A DNA stretch of 29,113 nt from Pseudorhodobacter antarcticus (lineage in GTDB: Bacteria > Pseudomonadota > Alphaproteobacteria > Rhodobacterales > Rhodobacteraceae). Of this stretch, positions 1 to 8,461 are shown piece after piece. The stretch's first letter is position 1. Every line of letters begins with the position of its first letter. The stretch spans positions 1 through 29,113 of the forward strand of contig CAMAQR010000041.1 in assembly GCA_945860375.1 (NCBI GenBank). The letters run 5' to 3'. The notes under the pieces are model-generated. The model made no database searches, had not been told where the DNA came from, and was given only the letters and a program-made list of their open reading frames with translations. Made by a program: the position numbers and the translations under genes.

Positions 1-2702
1 CCGATGCCGGTCATCACCACGCCAAAGGGTTGGCCCATGATGATCAATCCCAACAGCACGCCAATGGTGGACATGATCACCGCTGACAACACCAGCCAGA
101 CCGAGATGAACTTGTTGAACTGCGCCAACAACACCACGAAGATCAGGAACATTGCGGCACCAAAGGCTTTGCCAAGGAAAGCCCCGGCCTCGGCCTGTTC
201 AGCGTCTTCGCCTGCCAGTTTCCAGCGGATGCCCAGTTTGTCCAGACCCGCCTTTTCCAGTTCGGCGGTGATCAGGCTACGAACGGCATCGGCCTGCACA
301 CCCTCGCGGATGCCCGCCTGCACCGTCACCGTTCGTTGGCTGTCCAACCGGGTCAGCGTGCCCGTGGTAGGGGCCGCCACGCGGGTGACAAAGTTGGAAA
401 TCGGCACCGAACCGCCTGCGGTCTGGATGCGCAACTGGTCCAGCGCCATGATGGTGCGTTGGTCTTCGGGCAGGCGCAGCACGATGTCGACCGCGTCATC
501 CGATCCGGCAGGGCGAAAATCCGACAGCTTCAACCCGCCCGTCACCAGTTGCACCATCGTGCCGACCGTGCCGGGGGCGATGCCATAGCGGGCGGCGGCG
601 GCGCGGTCGACGCGCAGTTCCCAGTCCACGCCGGGGGGCGGCAGACCACTGTCCACGTCGATCACATCGGGCACCGCCGACAGTTTGTCGGCCACTGTCC
701 GCGCCACATCGTTCAAGCCAGCCGGGTTGGCCGCTGACAGTTCGATCTGCACGGCCTTGCCCGTCGGCGGACCGGCTTGCGGCACCGAAACCTCGATGTC
801 CACACCGGGAATGCCGACCATTGCGGTGCGCAGGTCGGCCAGAATGGCATTGGCGTTCTTGCGTTCGCGCCAATCGACAAATTCATACTGTATGACGCCG
901 ATCACATCGGCGGCCACGTCATTTCCCGCCCCGCCCGCCTTGCCAGACCGGGTGTAAACCGTGGCGATGCCGGGCCAGCCCAGAATCCGATCCTCGGCCA
1001 GTTTGACCAGCGCGTCTTTCTCGTCAATCGACAGGTTGCCGCGCGCCTTCACATAGAGCAGGCCGAATTCGGGTTCGACATTGGGGAAAAACTCGACGCC
1101 GCTGCCGTATTTGCCGTAGCCCACGGGCACCGCGACCAAGAGGCCGATGGCGAGAAACAGCACGATGAACGGATGCCGCACCGCACGGCCCACCAGCCGC
1201 ATATAGGCGCCATCCTTGGTTTGCGGCGGCTCTTTGAACGGCTTGGCGATCAGCGCGCCCAAGGTGGGCACAAAGATCAGTGCGTAGATCAGCGACGCCG
1301 ACAGGGTGACGATCAGGGTGATCGGCATGTATTTCATGAACTCGCCCACGATGCCCGGCCAGAACAGCAGGGGCGAAAACGCGGCGATGCGGGTCAGGGT
1401 GGCAGAGATCACCGGGCCGGCCATGCGGTGCGAGGCCATGGCGAAGGCCTCACGTTTCGGCATGCCTTCGCTCATCCTCCGTTCGGCGAATTCGGTAACG
1501 ATGATGGCATCGTCCACCAGCATGCCCACCGCAAGGATCAGTGAAAACAGCACCACAATATTGACGGTAAAGCCGAACAGCGACAGCGCCAGCATCCCCA
1601 TCAGGAACGACGCCGGGATCGCCATACCGATCAGGATCGACGCACGACCCGACAGGGCATAAAGGATCACGATGAACACCAAAATAACCGCCGTCAGCAC
1701 CGAATTTTGCAGATCGGCCAGCAACTGCCGGATATCCTTGGATTTATCCTGACTGAAAGTCACTTCGGTGCCCGCAGGCAGCAGCGCCTTGAACGCTTCG
1801 GTGATCGCCTTCACGCTGTCGACGGTTTCGATCAGGTTGGCCCCGGTGCGCTTGGACACCTCAATCGCCACGGCGGGCACGCCGTCAAGCCGGGTGATGG
1901 TTTCAGGATCTTTGTAGGTCGCGCGCACTTCGGCCAGATCAGACGCCCGCACCACAGCCGCCCCGTTCGAGATGATCGGCAGGTTCGCCACATCCTCGGG
2001 AGTTTCGATCAACGACGGCACTTTGATGGCATAGCGGCCCTCGGCCCCCTCCAGCGCGCCAGCGGCGACCAGTTGGTTGTTGGCGTTGAAGCCCGCGATC
2101 ATCATATCGGGGCGCAGGCCGTAAGAGGCCAGTTTCGCCGGATCAATGATCACCTCGACCAGATCATCGCGCACGCCTTGCAAGGCGGCGTCCAGAACCG
2201 GGGGCAACTCTTCGATCCGGTCGCGCAATTCACGCCCCGCCGCAGCCAGCACCCGTTCGGGCACATCGCCCGACAGCGTGATCACCAGCACCGGGAATTC
2301 CGAGATATTGACCTCGTTCACCGAGGGTTCATCGACACCCTGCGGCAGATCGCGCCGCGCTTGGCTGACCTTGTTGCGCACATCGTCCAGCGCCTTATCC
2401 AGATCGGCCCCGGCCTGAAATTCAAGCAGCACATTGCCGCCGCCCTGAAAGGCGGTGGATGACATTTTCTTGATGCCGGTGATGGATTTCAGCGCGGTTT
2501 CCATCGGGCGCAGAAGCAGGCGCTCGCTGTCCTCGGGGGAAATGCCGGAAAAGCCCATGCTGACATAGATAATGGGAATCTGAACATCCGGTTCCGCTTC
2601 TTTGGGAATGTTCAGATAGGCCATCGCTCCGGCCAGCATCAGGAACACCAGCACCGACAGGGTCAGGCGGGCGTTGTCAATCGCGGTTTCGACGATCTTC
2701 AT
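1..2702 (-). CDS. RND-family efflux permease (inner-membrane pump), C-terminus cut by the window edge
   Basis: Inner-membrane proton-driven pump of the AcrB/HAE-like RND superfamily, expected to work with the adaptor encoded just upstream and an outer-membrane channel not found in this window. About 900 codons are present of a family length near 1,030, so roughly the last 130 residues are missing. The N-terminus (MKIVETAIDNARLTL) leads into a first membrane helix, then periplasmic porter domains. The TM4 signature AVGMLVDDAI lies near residues 391-400; its paired Asp (397/398) is the proton-relay site in the family. A second porter segment follows around residues 520-800. The start ATG overlaps the adaptor's stop codon as ATGA, indicating translational coupling. 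The substrate cannot be told from sequence: drugs, detergents and other lipophilic compounds are all possible. Family assignment is firm, specificity unknown. Confidence 0.95.
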   Translation of the reverse strand, partial: MKIVETAIDNARLTLSVLVFLMLAGAMAYLNIPKEAEPDVQIPIIYVSMGFSGISPEDSERLLLRPMETALKSITGIKKMSSTAFQGGGNVLLEFQAGADLDKALDDVRNKVSQARRDLPQGVDEPSVNEVNISEFPVLVITLSGDVPERVLAAAGRELRDRIEELPPVLDAALQGVRDDLVEVIIDPAKLASYGLRPDMMIAGFNANNQLVAAGALEGAEGRYAIKVPSLIETPEDVANLPIISNGAAVVRASDLAEVRATYKDPETITRLDGVPAVAIEVSKRTGANLIETVDSVKAITEAFKALLPAGTEVTFSQDKSKDIRQLLADLQNSVLTAVILVFIVILYALSGRASILIGMAIPASFLMGMLALSLFGFTVNIVVLFSLILAVGMLVDDAIIVTEFAERRMSEGMPKREAFAMASHRMAGPVISATLTRIAAFSPLLFWPGIVGEFMKYMPITLIVTLSASLIYALIFVPTLGALIAKPFKEPPQTKDGAYMRLVGRAVRHPFIVLFLAIGLLVAVPVGYGKYGSGVEFFPNVEPEFGLLYVKARGNLSIDEKDALVKLAEDRILGWPGIATVYTRSGKAGGAGNDVAADVIGVIQYEFVDWRERKNANAILADLRTAMVGIPGVDIEVSVPQAGPPTGKAVQIELSAANPAGLNDVARTVADKLSAVPDVIDVDSGLPPPGVDWELRVDRAAAARYGIAPGTVGTMVQLVTGGLKLSDFRPAGSDDAVDIVLRLPEDQRTIMALDQLRIQTAGGSVPISNFVTRVAAPTTGTLTRLDSQRTVTVQAGIREGVQADAVRSLITAELEKAGLDKLGIRWKLAGEDAEQAEAGAFLGKAFGAAMFLIFVVLLAQFNKFISVWLVLSAVIMSTIGVLLGLIIMGQPFGVVMTGI

Positions 2703-3829
2703 TCTTGCACCACGGCGGCGTCAGACACGATCACCTGTTCGCCATCGCGGACCAGATCCTGCCCAGCGACGATGATGCGCACATCCGCAGGCACCCCTGC
2801 CACGATCAGCCCGGCCTCGGTGTCATCGACAATCTGCACCGCAATGAACTGCGCCAGATTGTCGGCCCCGACCACGCGCAGGCCCAACTGACCCGCGTCG
2901 TTCAGGGTGATCACCGACCGCGGCACCGTCACTGTGGACACGGCCGCTGCGTAAAGTTCAACCTCTGCCGTCATGCCCGCCGGAATCGCGGCATTGGGGT
3001 TCGGGAAGGCGATTTCCACTGGAAAAGTGCGGGTTTCCGCAGACGCCTCGCGCGCCACAAAGCGCACTTCGCCGGTCAGTTTGGTGCCGTTGACGAGGCT
3101 GACGCTGGCCTTGGACCCCGGCTGCACATGGCCAATGTCCAGTTCGCTGACCTCGGCGCGCACGATGATCGGGTCCAGTGACAAGATGGTGGCCACCGGC
3201 GCGCCCGATTGCACCCATTCGCCCATTTCAACCTCGACCGTATCGACCAAGCCCGCAAACGGGGCTTTCAGCTCCAGCCGATCCACGGCGGCGCGGGCAA
3301 GGGTCAGTTCGGCTTCGGCGGCATCGCGGTCTGACCGGGCGCTGATCACCTGAATCTCGGGCTTGTTGCCACGCGCGAACAGGTCTTCGGCGACCTTCAA
3401 CTCACGTTCACGCTGTTCCAGATTGATCTGCGAAATCTTGGCGCGGGCCAGCGTTTCCGGCCCTTCCAACGTCATCGCCACCGCATCGGCGGCAATCGTC
3501 GCGCCTTTGGTCAAGGCAAGACTGTTGACCACACCTTCGGCCCGCGCAGCCAGAACGGCGCGCTTGTCTGGCTGTGTCGCCCCCGACAGATTGATGGTCC
3601 GCGAATGGTCGGCAAAGGTTGGCACAAGGCCAGACACGGTGCGCAAGACGGGCGCAGCCGGGACTTCGGCCGGGGTCACGGCCGGGACGTCTGGGGCGGG
3701 CTTGCCCGCGGTTTCAGCATGCGCTTCATGGCTGCCAACGGCGGCAAATTCGCCGGTCGCAATCCACGCGGCGGCAGCGGTCAGGACAAGCAGGGCCGCA
3801 ACCCGATGAAACCGAAAGAAGGATGACAC
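2699..3829 (-). CDS. RND efflux periplasmic adaptor (membrane fusion protein, HlyD/AcrA family)
   Basis: Periplasmic adaptor bridging the RND pump to an outer-membrane channel. The 376-aa protein starts at GTG with a GGGAAG ribosome-binding site. It has an N-terminal hydrophobic segment (residues about 9-26), a Pro/Ala-rich linker (to about 62), a first lipoyl half near 85-120, a short alpha-helical hairpin rich in Glu/Arg/Ala (about 125-185), the second lipoyl half (LELKAPFAGLVDTVEVEMGE), and beta-barrel and membrane-proximal domains to the C-terminus. No lipobox Cys is seen, so it is probably anchored by the N-terminal helix or released as a soluble protein. It is first in a two-gene operon with the pump (4-bp ATGA overlap). 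No regulator gene lies beside it. Confidence 0.93.
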   Translation of the reverse strand: MSSFFRFHRVAALLVLTAAAAWIATGEFAAVGSHEAHAETAGKPAPDVPAVTPAEVPAAPVLRTVSGLVPTFADHSRTINLSGATQPDKRAVLAARAEGVVNSLALTKGATIAADAVAMTLEGPETLARAKISQINLEQRERELKVAEDLFARGNKPEIQVISARSDRDAAEAELTLARAAVDRLELKAPFAGLVDTVEVEMGEWVQSGAPVATILSLDPIIVRAEVSELDIGHVQPGSKASVSLVNGTKLTGEVRFVAREASAETRTFPVEIAFPNPNAAIPAGMTAEVELYAAAVSTVTVPRSVITLNDAGQLGLRVVGADNLAQFIAVQIVDDTEAGLIVAGVPADVRIIVAGQDLVRDGEQVIVSDAAVVQE

Positions 3830-4490
3830 GGCAAAGACTTCCCTGTTAGCGCCGCAGGAGATTGGCCTGCTGACGGATCAAACGGCGCCGCCCACAACAC
3901 CCGGACAGACCTGAAATAGGGTTAAACCCAATGAACCTGATAGTCTGAAAGCGCCCTAGCGTCCAGACAGGACTTGGCTGCCACCTGGCCCAAAACTTCC
4001 GCGATTGCCGGGCAGGAGGGCGGTTTTTGCAAGGCGTTAGAGCCCCTTCAGGGCTAAGATCAGTTGGGCGTGCTGACCTGCGGTCGGTGGATTGGCAGGG
4101 CAAACATGACCCCCGCTGGAATTGCCATGGATGATCCGGCCACGCAGAGCCGTCACTTTGAACACAGCCGACGCACCGCCTTTGATCGACGCGCCAAGAC
4201 CAAGCCGGACCGGATCGAACCGCACCCACGTCAAAGAGATCGGGCCGCCCCGTGCAGAAGTCGCATTCTTCTCTGCGACCGGGTCTTCGCCAGTTGATTG
4301 CCATCCGTATCATCGCCATTGTGCCGTTGTGGATTGTGAAGGCGACGCGCCCTTTCCGAACTGCGGCGCCTTGCCCAACCAAAGCGGCCGGACGTGCTGT
4401 TTGTGGCCATCGCCCTGCGCCGCCGCTGATCCGAACCGAAATCGCACTCTGCGTGTGGTGCCATTGCAACGCAATTTCTGGAGTTGACCC
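3830..4490. other. 661-bp gap with no convincing gene; possible decayed ORF
   Basis: No intact gene recognised. Several short overlapping frames exist on both strands but none resembles a family I know. On the minus strand, protein-like stretches appear in different frames (about 4310-4400 and 4037-4310, the latter ending in HAQLILALKGL before a stop at 4037). This would fit a frameshifted, decaying gene, but may be chance in GC-rich DNA. A small hairpin (AGCCC/GGGCT) lies near 4050. The promoter of the efflux operon should lie at the left end and that of the kinase at the right end; no clear -35/-10 pair was found. Confidence 0.4.
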
Positions 4491-5360
4491 GTGCCTGATC
4501 CCATCGTCCTGATTGTTGGCAGCCTGCATTATGACATAATGGTCGAGGCCAACCACCTGCCCCGCAAGGACGAAACCGCCGTGGGCACGCGCTGGTATCC
4601 AAAATTCGGCGGCAAGGGCGGCAATCAGGCGGTGGCTTGTGCGCGGCATGGGGCAGCCGCGCGGATGATGGGGGCTGTCGGGCGGGACGACTTTGCCCCC
4701 TTCCTGCGCGAAGGTTTGGCAGCGGCGGGCGTTGATCACCGCTTTGTCGTCGACTGCGACGCCCCTTCGGGAATGAGCGTGGCGATCATGGATAAGGCGG
4801 GCGACTATATGGCGACCATCGTTTCAGGCGCGAACCTGATGATCAACGCAGATGCCCTGCGCGGCGCAGCGGTCTGGACTGATGTGGCCCTTCTGATCTT
4901 GCAAAACGAAATTCCCGAAGCGGTCAACCAAAGGGCTGCCACCGAGGCGCGCGCCCGTGGGATTCCCGTTCTGCTGAACGCCGCCCCGGCGCGCGCGGTG
5001 TCGCCCGCGTTCAAAGCCTTGGTTGATATTCTGGTGGTCAACGCGGTTGAAGCCGAGATGATGGGCACCGATCCGGTCTGTTGCTTGCAAAGTGCCAATG
5101 ATGCCGCCCGCACACTGGCCGTGCAGTTTGATACGGTCATTGTCACCGCAGGCGCGCAGGGTCTGGCGGCTTGGGGTGCGGCGTTCGAAGCCTTCCAACT
5201 GCCCGCCGTCAAAGTCAAAGCCATCAGCTCTCATGGTGCGGGGGATGCGTTCATCGGTGCGCTTGCGGCAGGGTTGGTGCAAAGACTTGACCTGCGCGCG
5301 GCCTGCACCGCTGCGTCACTGGCCGCATCGCGCCATGTGGCGGGGCAAACTGCCGCCTGA
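4491..5360 (+). CDS. PfkB-family carbohydrate kinase (ribokinase-like)
   Basis: Cytoplasmic ATP-dependent sugar or nucleoside kinase of the PfkB/ribokinase family, 289 aa against a usual 290-310. The GTG start has TGGAG seven bases upstream. The N-terminal substrate region GGKGGNQAVACARHGA (from residue 40) is PfkB signature 1 and is typical of ribokinases. The C-terminal anion-hole/catalytic motif GAGD lies at 249-252, with Asp252 the expected base; the preceding residues are SSH instead of the common DT(V/T). The N-terminus VLIVGSLHYDIMV matches the first beta strand. No ABC sugar transporter or rbs regulator is nearby, so the sugar is not indicated. It could phosphorylate ribose or a related sugar or nucleoside. 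Family assignment is secure, exact substrate open. Confidence 0.9.
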   Translation: MPDPIVLIVGSLHYDIMVEANHLPRKDETAVGTRWYPKFGGKGGNQAVACARHGAAARMMGAVGRDDFAPFLREGLAAAGVDHRFVVDCDAPSGMSVAIMDKAGDYMATIVSGANLMINADALRGAAVWTDVALLILQNEIPEAVNQRAATEARARGIPVLLNAAPARAVSPAFKALVDILVVNAVEAEMMGTDPVCCLQSANDAARTLAVQFDTVIVTAGAQGLAAWGAAFEAFQLPAVKVKAISSHGAGDAFIGALAAGLVQRLDLRAACTAASLAASRHVAGQTAA

Positions 5361-5426
5361 ACCGACCGTCGCTGCTGGACTTTCACGGAACTGCCCTGCA
5401 TGTTTGGCTGCGAAAGGGGTAAGGCC

Positions 5427-6257
5427 GTGCAAGACAATTCAGACATTGCCCCCGTGCCACCCGATCTGTGCAGCGCCGACGCCGCCGTCATGGTGTTGAC
5501 GCAACTGGCACAGAACTTTGATCATTGGCTTGCCACACTGATGTGGGAAGACGAGCCAGCCGCAATCCACAAGGCGCGCGTTGCGTTGCGACGGTTTCGG
5601 GTGGCGATATACGGGTTTGACCCTATCTTGCACCCTGATCTGGCCGATGATCTGGATGACCGCGCGCGTGATTTTTTTCGCATGCTGGGGCGGGTGCGTG
5701 ATCTGGATGTGATGGCAGAGCGATCTGCCGAATTGCGGTCAAAAGCACAGTCGCTTCGCGAAAAAACACGCAAGATGTTGACCAAGAAGAAGGCTGCAGG
5801 TTTTGCGCGGCTTGTGCAAAAACGCATGGCTGGCAAATCGTGGCGCAAGCCCGGCAAAAAGGCCAAAGCCTTGGCCGCCATGAAAGCCCAAACCTTGGCG
5901 CATGGCGCATTGAACCGCGCCTGGGCAGACTGTTTGTCCAACGGCACGAACCTGACCGCGATGTCGGAACGCGCCCAGCATGAACTGCGCAAAGACCTGA
6001 AAACCCTGCGCTATCTCAGTGAATTTTTTGCCGTGCTCTGGCCGGATGCGCCGCTGAATGCCTTTCTGCACGATATGCGATTGTTGCAAGAGGATCTTGG
6101 TTTGCTGAACGACCGTGTCATCGCCGCTGAACATGGCCTTGCCGCAGCGGACGACGGCCATTTTGAAGCGCGGCGCGTCACCGCAGCCCAGGCTTGGACG
6201 CGTGTGCAGCAAGGTGGCAAATGGTGGGAGCCAATCCAAGCAGACGCCGAATTGTAG
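5427..6257 (+). CDS. CHAD domain-containing protein
   Basis: Helical CHAD-domain protein; the family binds inorganic polyphosphate through conserved basic residues and histidines. Visible hallmarks are HKARVALRRFRVAIYGF near the start, RVRDLDVM, and HELRKDLKTLRYLSEFFA followed by QEDLGLLNDR. The central part is very Lys/Arg-rich (KKKAAGF, KRMAGKSWRKPGKKAK), consistent with binding a polyanion. The N-terminal CYTH (triphosphatase) domain found in many CHAD proteins is absent, so this is a stand-alone CHAD protein of 276 aa. I place the start at GTG 5427, behind GAAAGGGG with good spacing; an in-frame ATG at 5400 with a poor ribosome-binding site would add nine residues. It lies 66 bp after the kinase gene. 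No ppk or ppx gene is in the window. Confidence 0.88.
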   Translation: MQDNSDIAPVPPDLCSADAAVMVLTQLAQNFDHWLATLMWEDEPAAIHKARVALRRFRVAIYGFDPILHPDLADDLDDRARDFFRMLGRVRDLDVMAERSAELRSKAQSLREKTRKMLTKKKAAGFARLVQKRMAGKSWRKPGKKAKALAAMKAQTLAHGALNRAWADCLSNGTNLTAMSERAQHELRKDLKTLRYLSEFFAVLWPDAPLNAFLHDMRLLQEDLGLLNDRVIAAEHGLAAADDGHFEARRVTAAQAWTRVQQGGKWWEPIQADAEL

Positions 6258-6413
6258 CTCTGCGCCGGGCTGTCGCGGAAGCAAACAAGGCAGGTGCGAT
6301 CTGCTTGATCAAAGGCGCATCCACCGCTTTGTCTGGCCGCTTTGTTTGGCCGCGCTGGACGTGGCGGAACCGTGTCACAACAATGCAATAATCTAGGGAT
6401 AGACGCAGCTCTT

Positions 6414-7097
6414 ATGGAAGACTTGAAACGCTTTGCCATCTATTATGCGCCGCAGTCTGGCGGGTTTGCCGATGCCGCGGCGGCTTGGCTGGGTTGGGAC
6501 GTGCAGTTGGGTCAAGCCGTGCCGCAGCCCCAGATCGCCTTGCCCCTGCCCTTGGCCGACATCACCGCCGAGCCGCGCAAATACGGGTTTCATGGCACGA
6601 TCAAGCCGCCATTTCGTCTGGCTGTCGGGGTCACGCCCCAAGATCTGGCAGCGGCGGTTGCGCGTCTGGCTGTGACGCTGAAGCCGGTGCAAATGGCAGG
6701 TCTGCAGATTGTAAATCTGGAGGGCTTTCTGGCGTTGATCCCGATCGGCGACACCGCCCAGCTTGAGGCTTTTGCCGCCGAGGTGGTGCGCAGTCTTGAC
6801 CCCTTCCGCGCGCCCTTGTCCGAGGCCGAAATCGCGCGTCGCCGACCGGACCGCCTGACCCCGCGCCAACGCGACCTGCTGGCAGACTTTGGCTATCCTT
6901 ACGTGCTGGAAGAGTTCCGGTTTCATCTGACGCTCTCTGGCCCGCTTGGCGCGGAACACGCCGCTGTGGCGCAGGCCGCCGCCGTTCATTTTGCAGGGCT
7001 GATCCCGCAGCCCTTCGATTTGTCAGACCTGTGTTTGTTTGGCGAGGATGACTCGGGCCGCTTTCACCTGCTAAAGCGCTTTGCCTTGGGGTCATAA
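6414..7097 (+). CDS. DUF1045 protein, putative phosphonate-metabolism 2H phosphoesterase
   Basis: 227-aa protein of the DUF1045 family, annotated in phosphonate operons and built on the 2H (two-histidine) phosphoesterase fold. Both catalytic-type motifs are visible: HGT at residues 60-62 within KYGFHGTIKPPF, and HLT at 171-173 within FRFHLTLSGPL. Such proteins are commonly encoded beside C-P lyase genes, and phnM lies immediately downstream here, which supports a role in processing a phosphoribosyl or cyclic-phosphate intermediate; the exact reaction is not shown. The start is set at ATG 6414 because homologues begin near RFAIYYAP; an upstream in-frame start at 6342 would add unrelated residues. 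Upstream, at 6328-6353, a 13-bp unit is imperfectly repeated twice (TTTGTCTGGCCGC / TTTGTTTGGCCGC). Confidence 0.85.
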   Translation: MEDLKRFAIYYAPQSGGFADAAAAWLGWDVQLGQAVPQPQIALPLPLADITAEPRKYGFHGTIKPPFRLAVGVTPQDLAAAVARLAVTLKPVQMAGLQIVNLEGFLALIPIGDTAQLEAFAAEVVRSLDPFRAPLSEAEIARRRPDRLTPRQRDLLADFGYPYVLEEFRFHLTLSGPLGAEHAAVAQAAAVHFAGLIPQPFDLSDLCLFGEDDSGRFHLLKRFALGS

Positions 7098-7194
7098 CGC
7101 CGCCAAAAATATAGAGGTTCGGGCAACGATTATGTCATATGCCCGTTGCGTGAGGTGGTTATCCACAAGCAAACCGCCTCAGCCGGATTCCGTC

Positions 7195-8376
7195 ATGCCC
7201 CTGCCCTTGCCTCCCCTTCGTTTGACTGGTGCAAAAATCTTGCGGGACGGCGAGATGCAGCAACGGTCTATCGGGTTGGCCGAAGGGCGGCTGACGCGCG
7301 GACCTTTGCCCGAGGTGGACCTGTCCGGTTATCTGATCCTGCCCGGCATCATTGACCTGCACAGCGACAGCTTTGAACGCCACATGGCGCCGCGCCCGCA
7401 GGCCCCTTTTCCGCTTGCGGCCGGGTTGGCATCCTTTGACCGCGAGGCGGCGGCGCATGGGGTGACGACGGCTTATATGGCGCAGGGTTGGAGTTGGGAG
7501 GGCGGTTCGCGCGGCCCCGACTATGCCGAGGCACTGATGCTGGCGCTGGACAGCTATCGTCCGCAGGCGTTGACCGATCTGCGGCTGCAAATCCGGGCGG
7601 AAACCCATTTGATCGGCGATGCCGCGCGGCTGATCGCGGCGGTGCGGCGGCATCGGATCGGCTATGTGGTGTTCAACAATCATCTGGTCGAAGGCCTGCA
7701 CATGGCCCGCATCGCGCCCATCGATTTCGCGGTCTGGGCGCGCAAGGTGGGCAAAACGGCAGAAGAGCTGGCGGCGGCGATAGAGGCGGCGTCGGTGCGG
7801 GCGAAAGAGGTGCCGCGCAGCCTGTGCAAATTGGCTGAGTCCTTCGATGCGATGGGCGTGCTTTATGGCAGCCATGACGACCCGGATGGAGAAACGCGCG
7901 AGTTCTTCTCGATGATCGGGGCCAAGATCGCCGAATTTCCGCTGACACGGCGGGCGGCGGTGGCGGCGCATGCGATGATGTCGCCGGTCATCATGGGCGC
8001 GCCGAATGTGGTGCGGGGGCGCAGTCAGGCAGGGAATGTGTCGGCGCTGGCTTTGGTGGCGGACGGGATTTGTGATGTGCTGGTGTCGGATTATCACATC
8101 CCGGCGCTGCCGCTGGCGATCTGGGGGTTGGTGGACCGGGGGATCATGGGGCTGGAACGGGCTTGGGCGCTGATATCATCCCGTCCCGCCGAAATCATGC
8201 GGCTGGTGGATCGCGGGCGGCTGGAGCCGGGGTTGCGGGCCGATCTGGTTGTCGTGAACGAGGCGACGCGGGAGATTGAGGCCACGATCTGCGGCGGCCG
8301 GTTGAGCTATCTTTCGGGTGAGGCCGCGCGGCGGTTTGTGGCGCAGCCTGCGGCCTTGCAGTTGGCGGCAGAGTGA
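7195..8376 (+). CDS. phnM: alpha-D-ribose 1-methylphosphonate 5-triphosphate diphosphatase PhnM
   Basis: Metal-dependent amidohydrolase-superfamily enzyme. In the C-P lyase pathway PhnM removes diphosphate from ribose 1-methylphosphonate 5-triphosphate to give the 5-phosphate that PhnJ cleaves. The 393-aa length fits the family (about 380). Key motifs seen are DLHSDSFERH (residues 54-63, metal-binding region), an extended HGVTTAY block, ETHLIGD, NNHLVEG, YGSHDD, and GAPNVVRGRSQAGN, followed by VSDYH near the C-terminus. The start is placed at ATG 7195 because PLRLTGAKIL aligns with the usual N-terminus; the frame is open upstream to 7081 but those codons look unlike the family. It lies 97 bp after the DUF1045 gene and is closed by a terminator. 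None of phnG-L is in the window. Confidence 0.93.
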   Translation: MPLPLPPLRLTGAKILRDGEMQQRSIGLAEGRLTRGPLPEVDLSGYLILPGIIDLHSDSFERHMAPRPQAPFPLAAGLASFDREAAAHGVTTAYMAQGWSWEGGSRGPDYAEALMLALDSYRPQALTDLRLQIRAETHLIGDAARLIAAVRRHRIGYVVFNNHLVEGLHMARIAPIDFAVWARKVGKTAEELAAAIEAASVRAKEVPRSLCKLAESFDAMGVLYGSHDDPDGETREFFSMIGAKIAEFPLTRRAAVAAHAMMSPVIMGAPNVVRGRSQAGNVSALALVADGICDVLVSDYHIPALPLAIWGLVDRGIMGLERAWALISSRPAEIMRLVDRGRLEPGLRADLVVVNEATREIEATICGGRLSYLSGEAARRFVAQPAALQLAAE

Positions 8377-8377
8377 C

Positions 8378-8402
8378 GGTCCCGACTTGGGACCATTTTT
8401 TT
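8378..8402 (+). terminator. Rho-independent terminator of phnM
   Basis: Perfect 6-bp stem GGTCCC / GGGACC with a GACTT loop, followed after one A by seven T. It starts one base after the phnM stop codon, so phnM is the last gene of its transcript. Confidence 0.9.
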
Positions 8403-8461
8403 AGTGTTTTATATCAGATAGTTGACCATGTCATTTTAACCATTTCTTAATGTTTAGAACG

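Noticed and set aside
6328..6353. Two imperfect 13-bp direct repeats ahead of the DUF1045 gene
   Set aside because: Too short and only two units; not enough to call a regulatory or repeat element.
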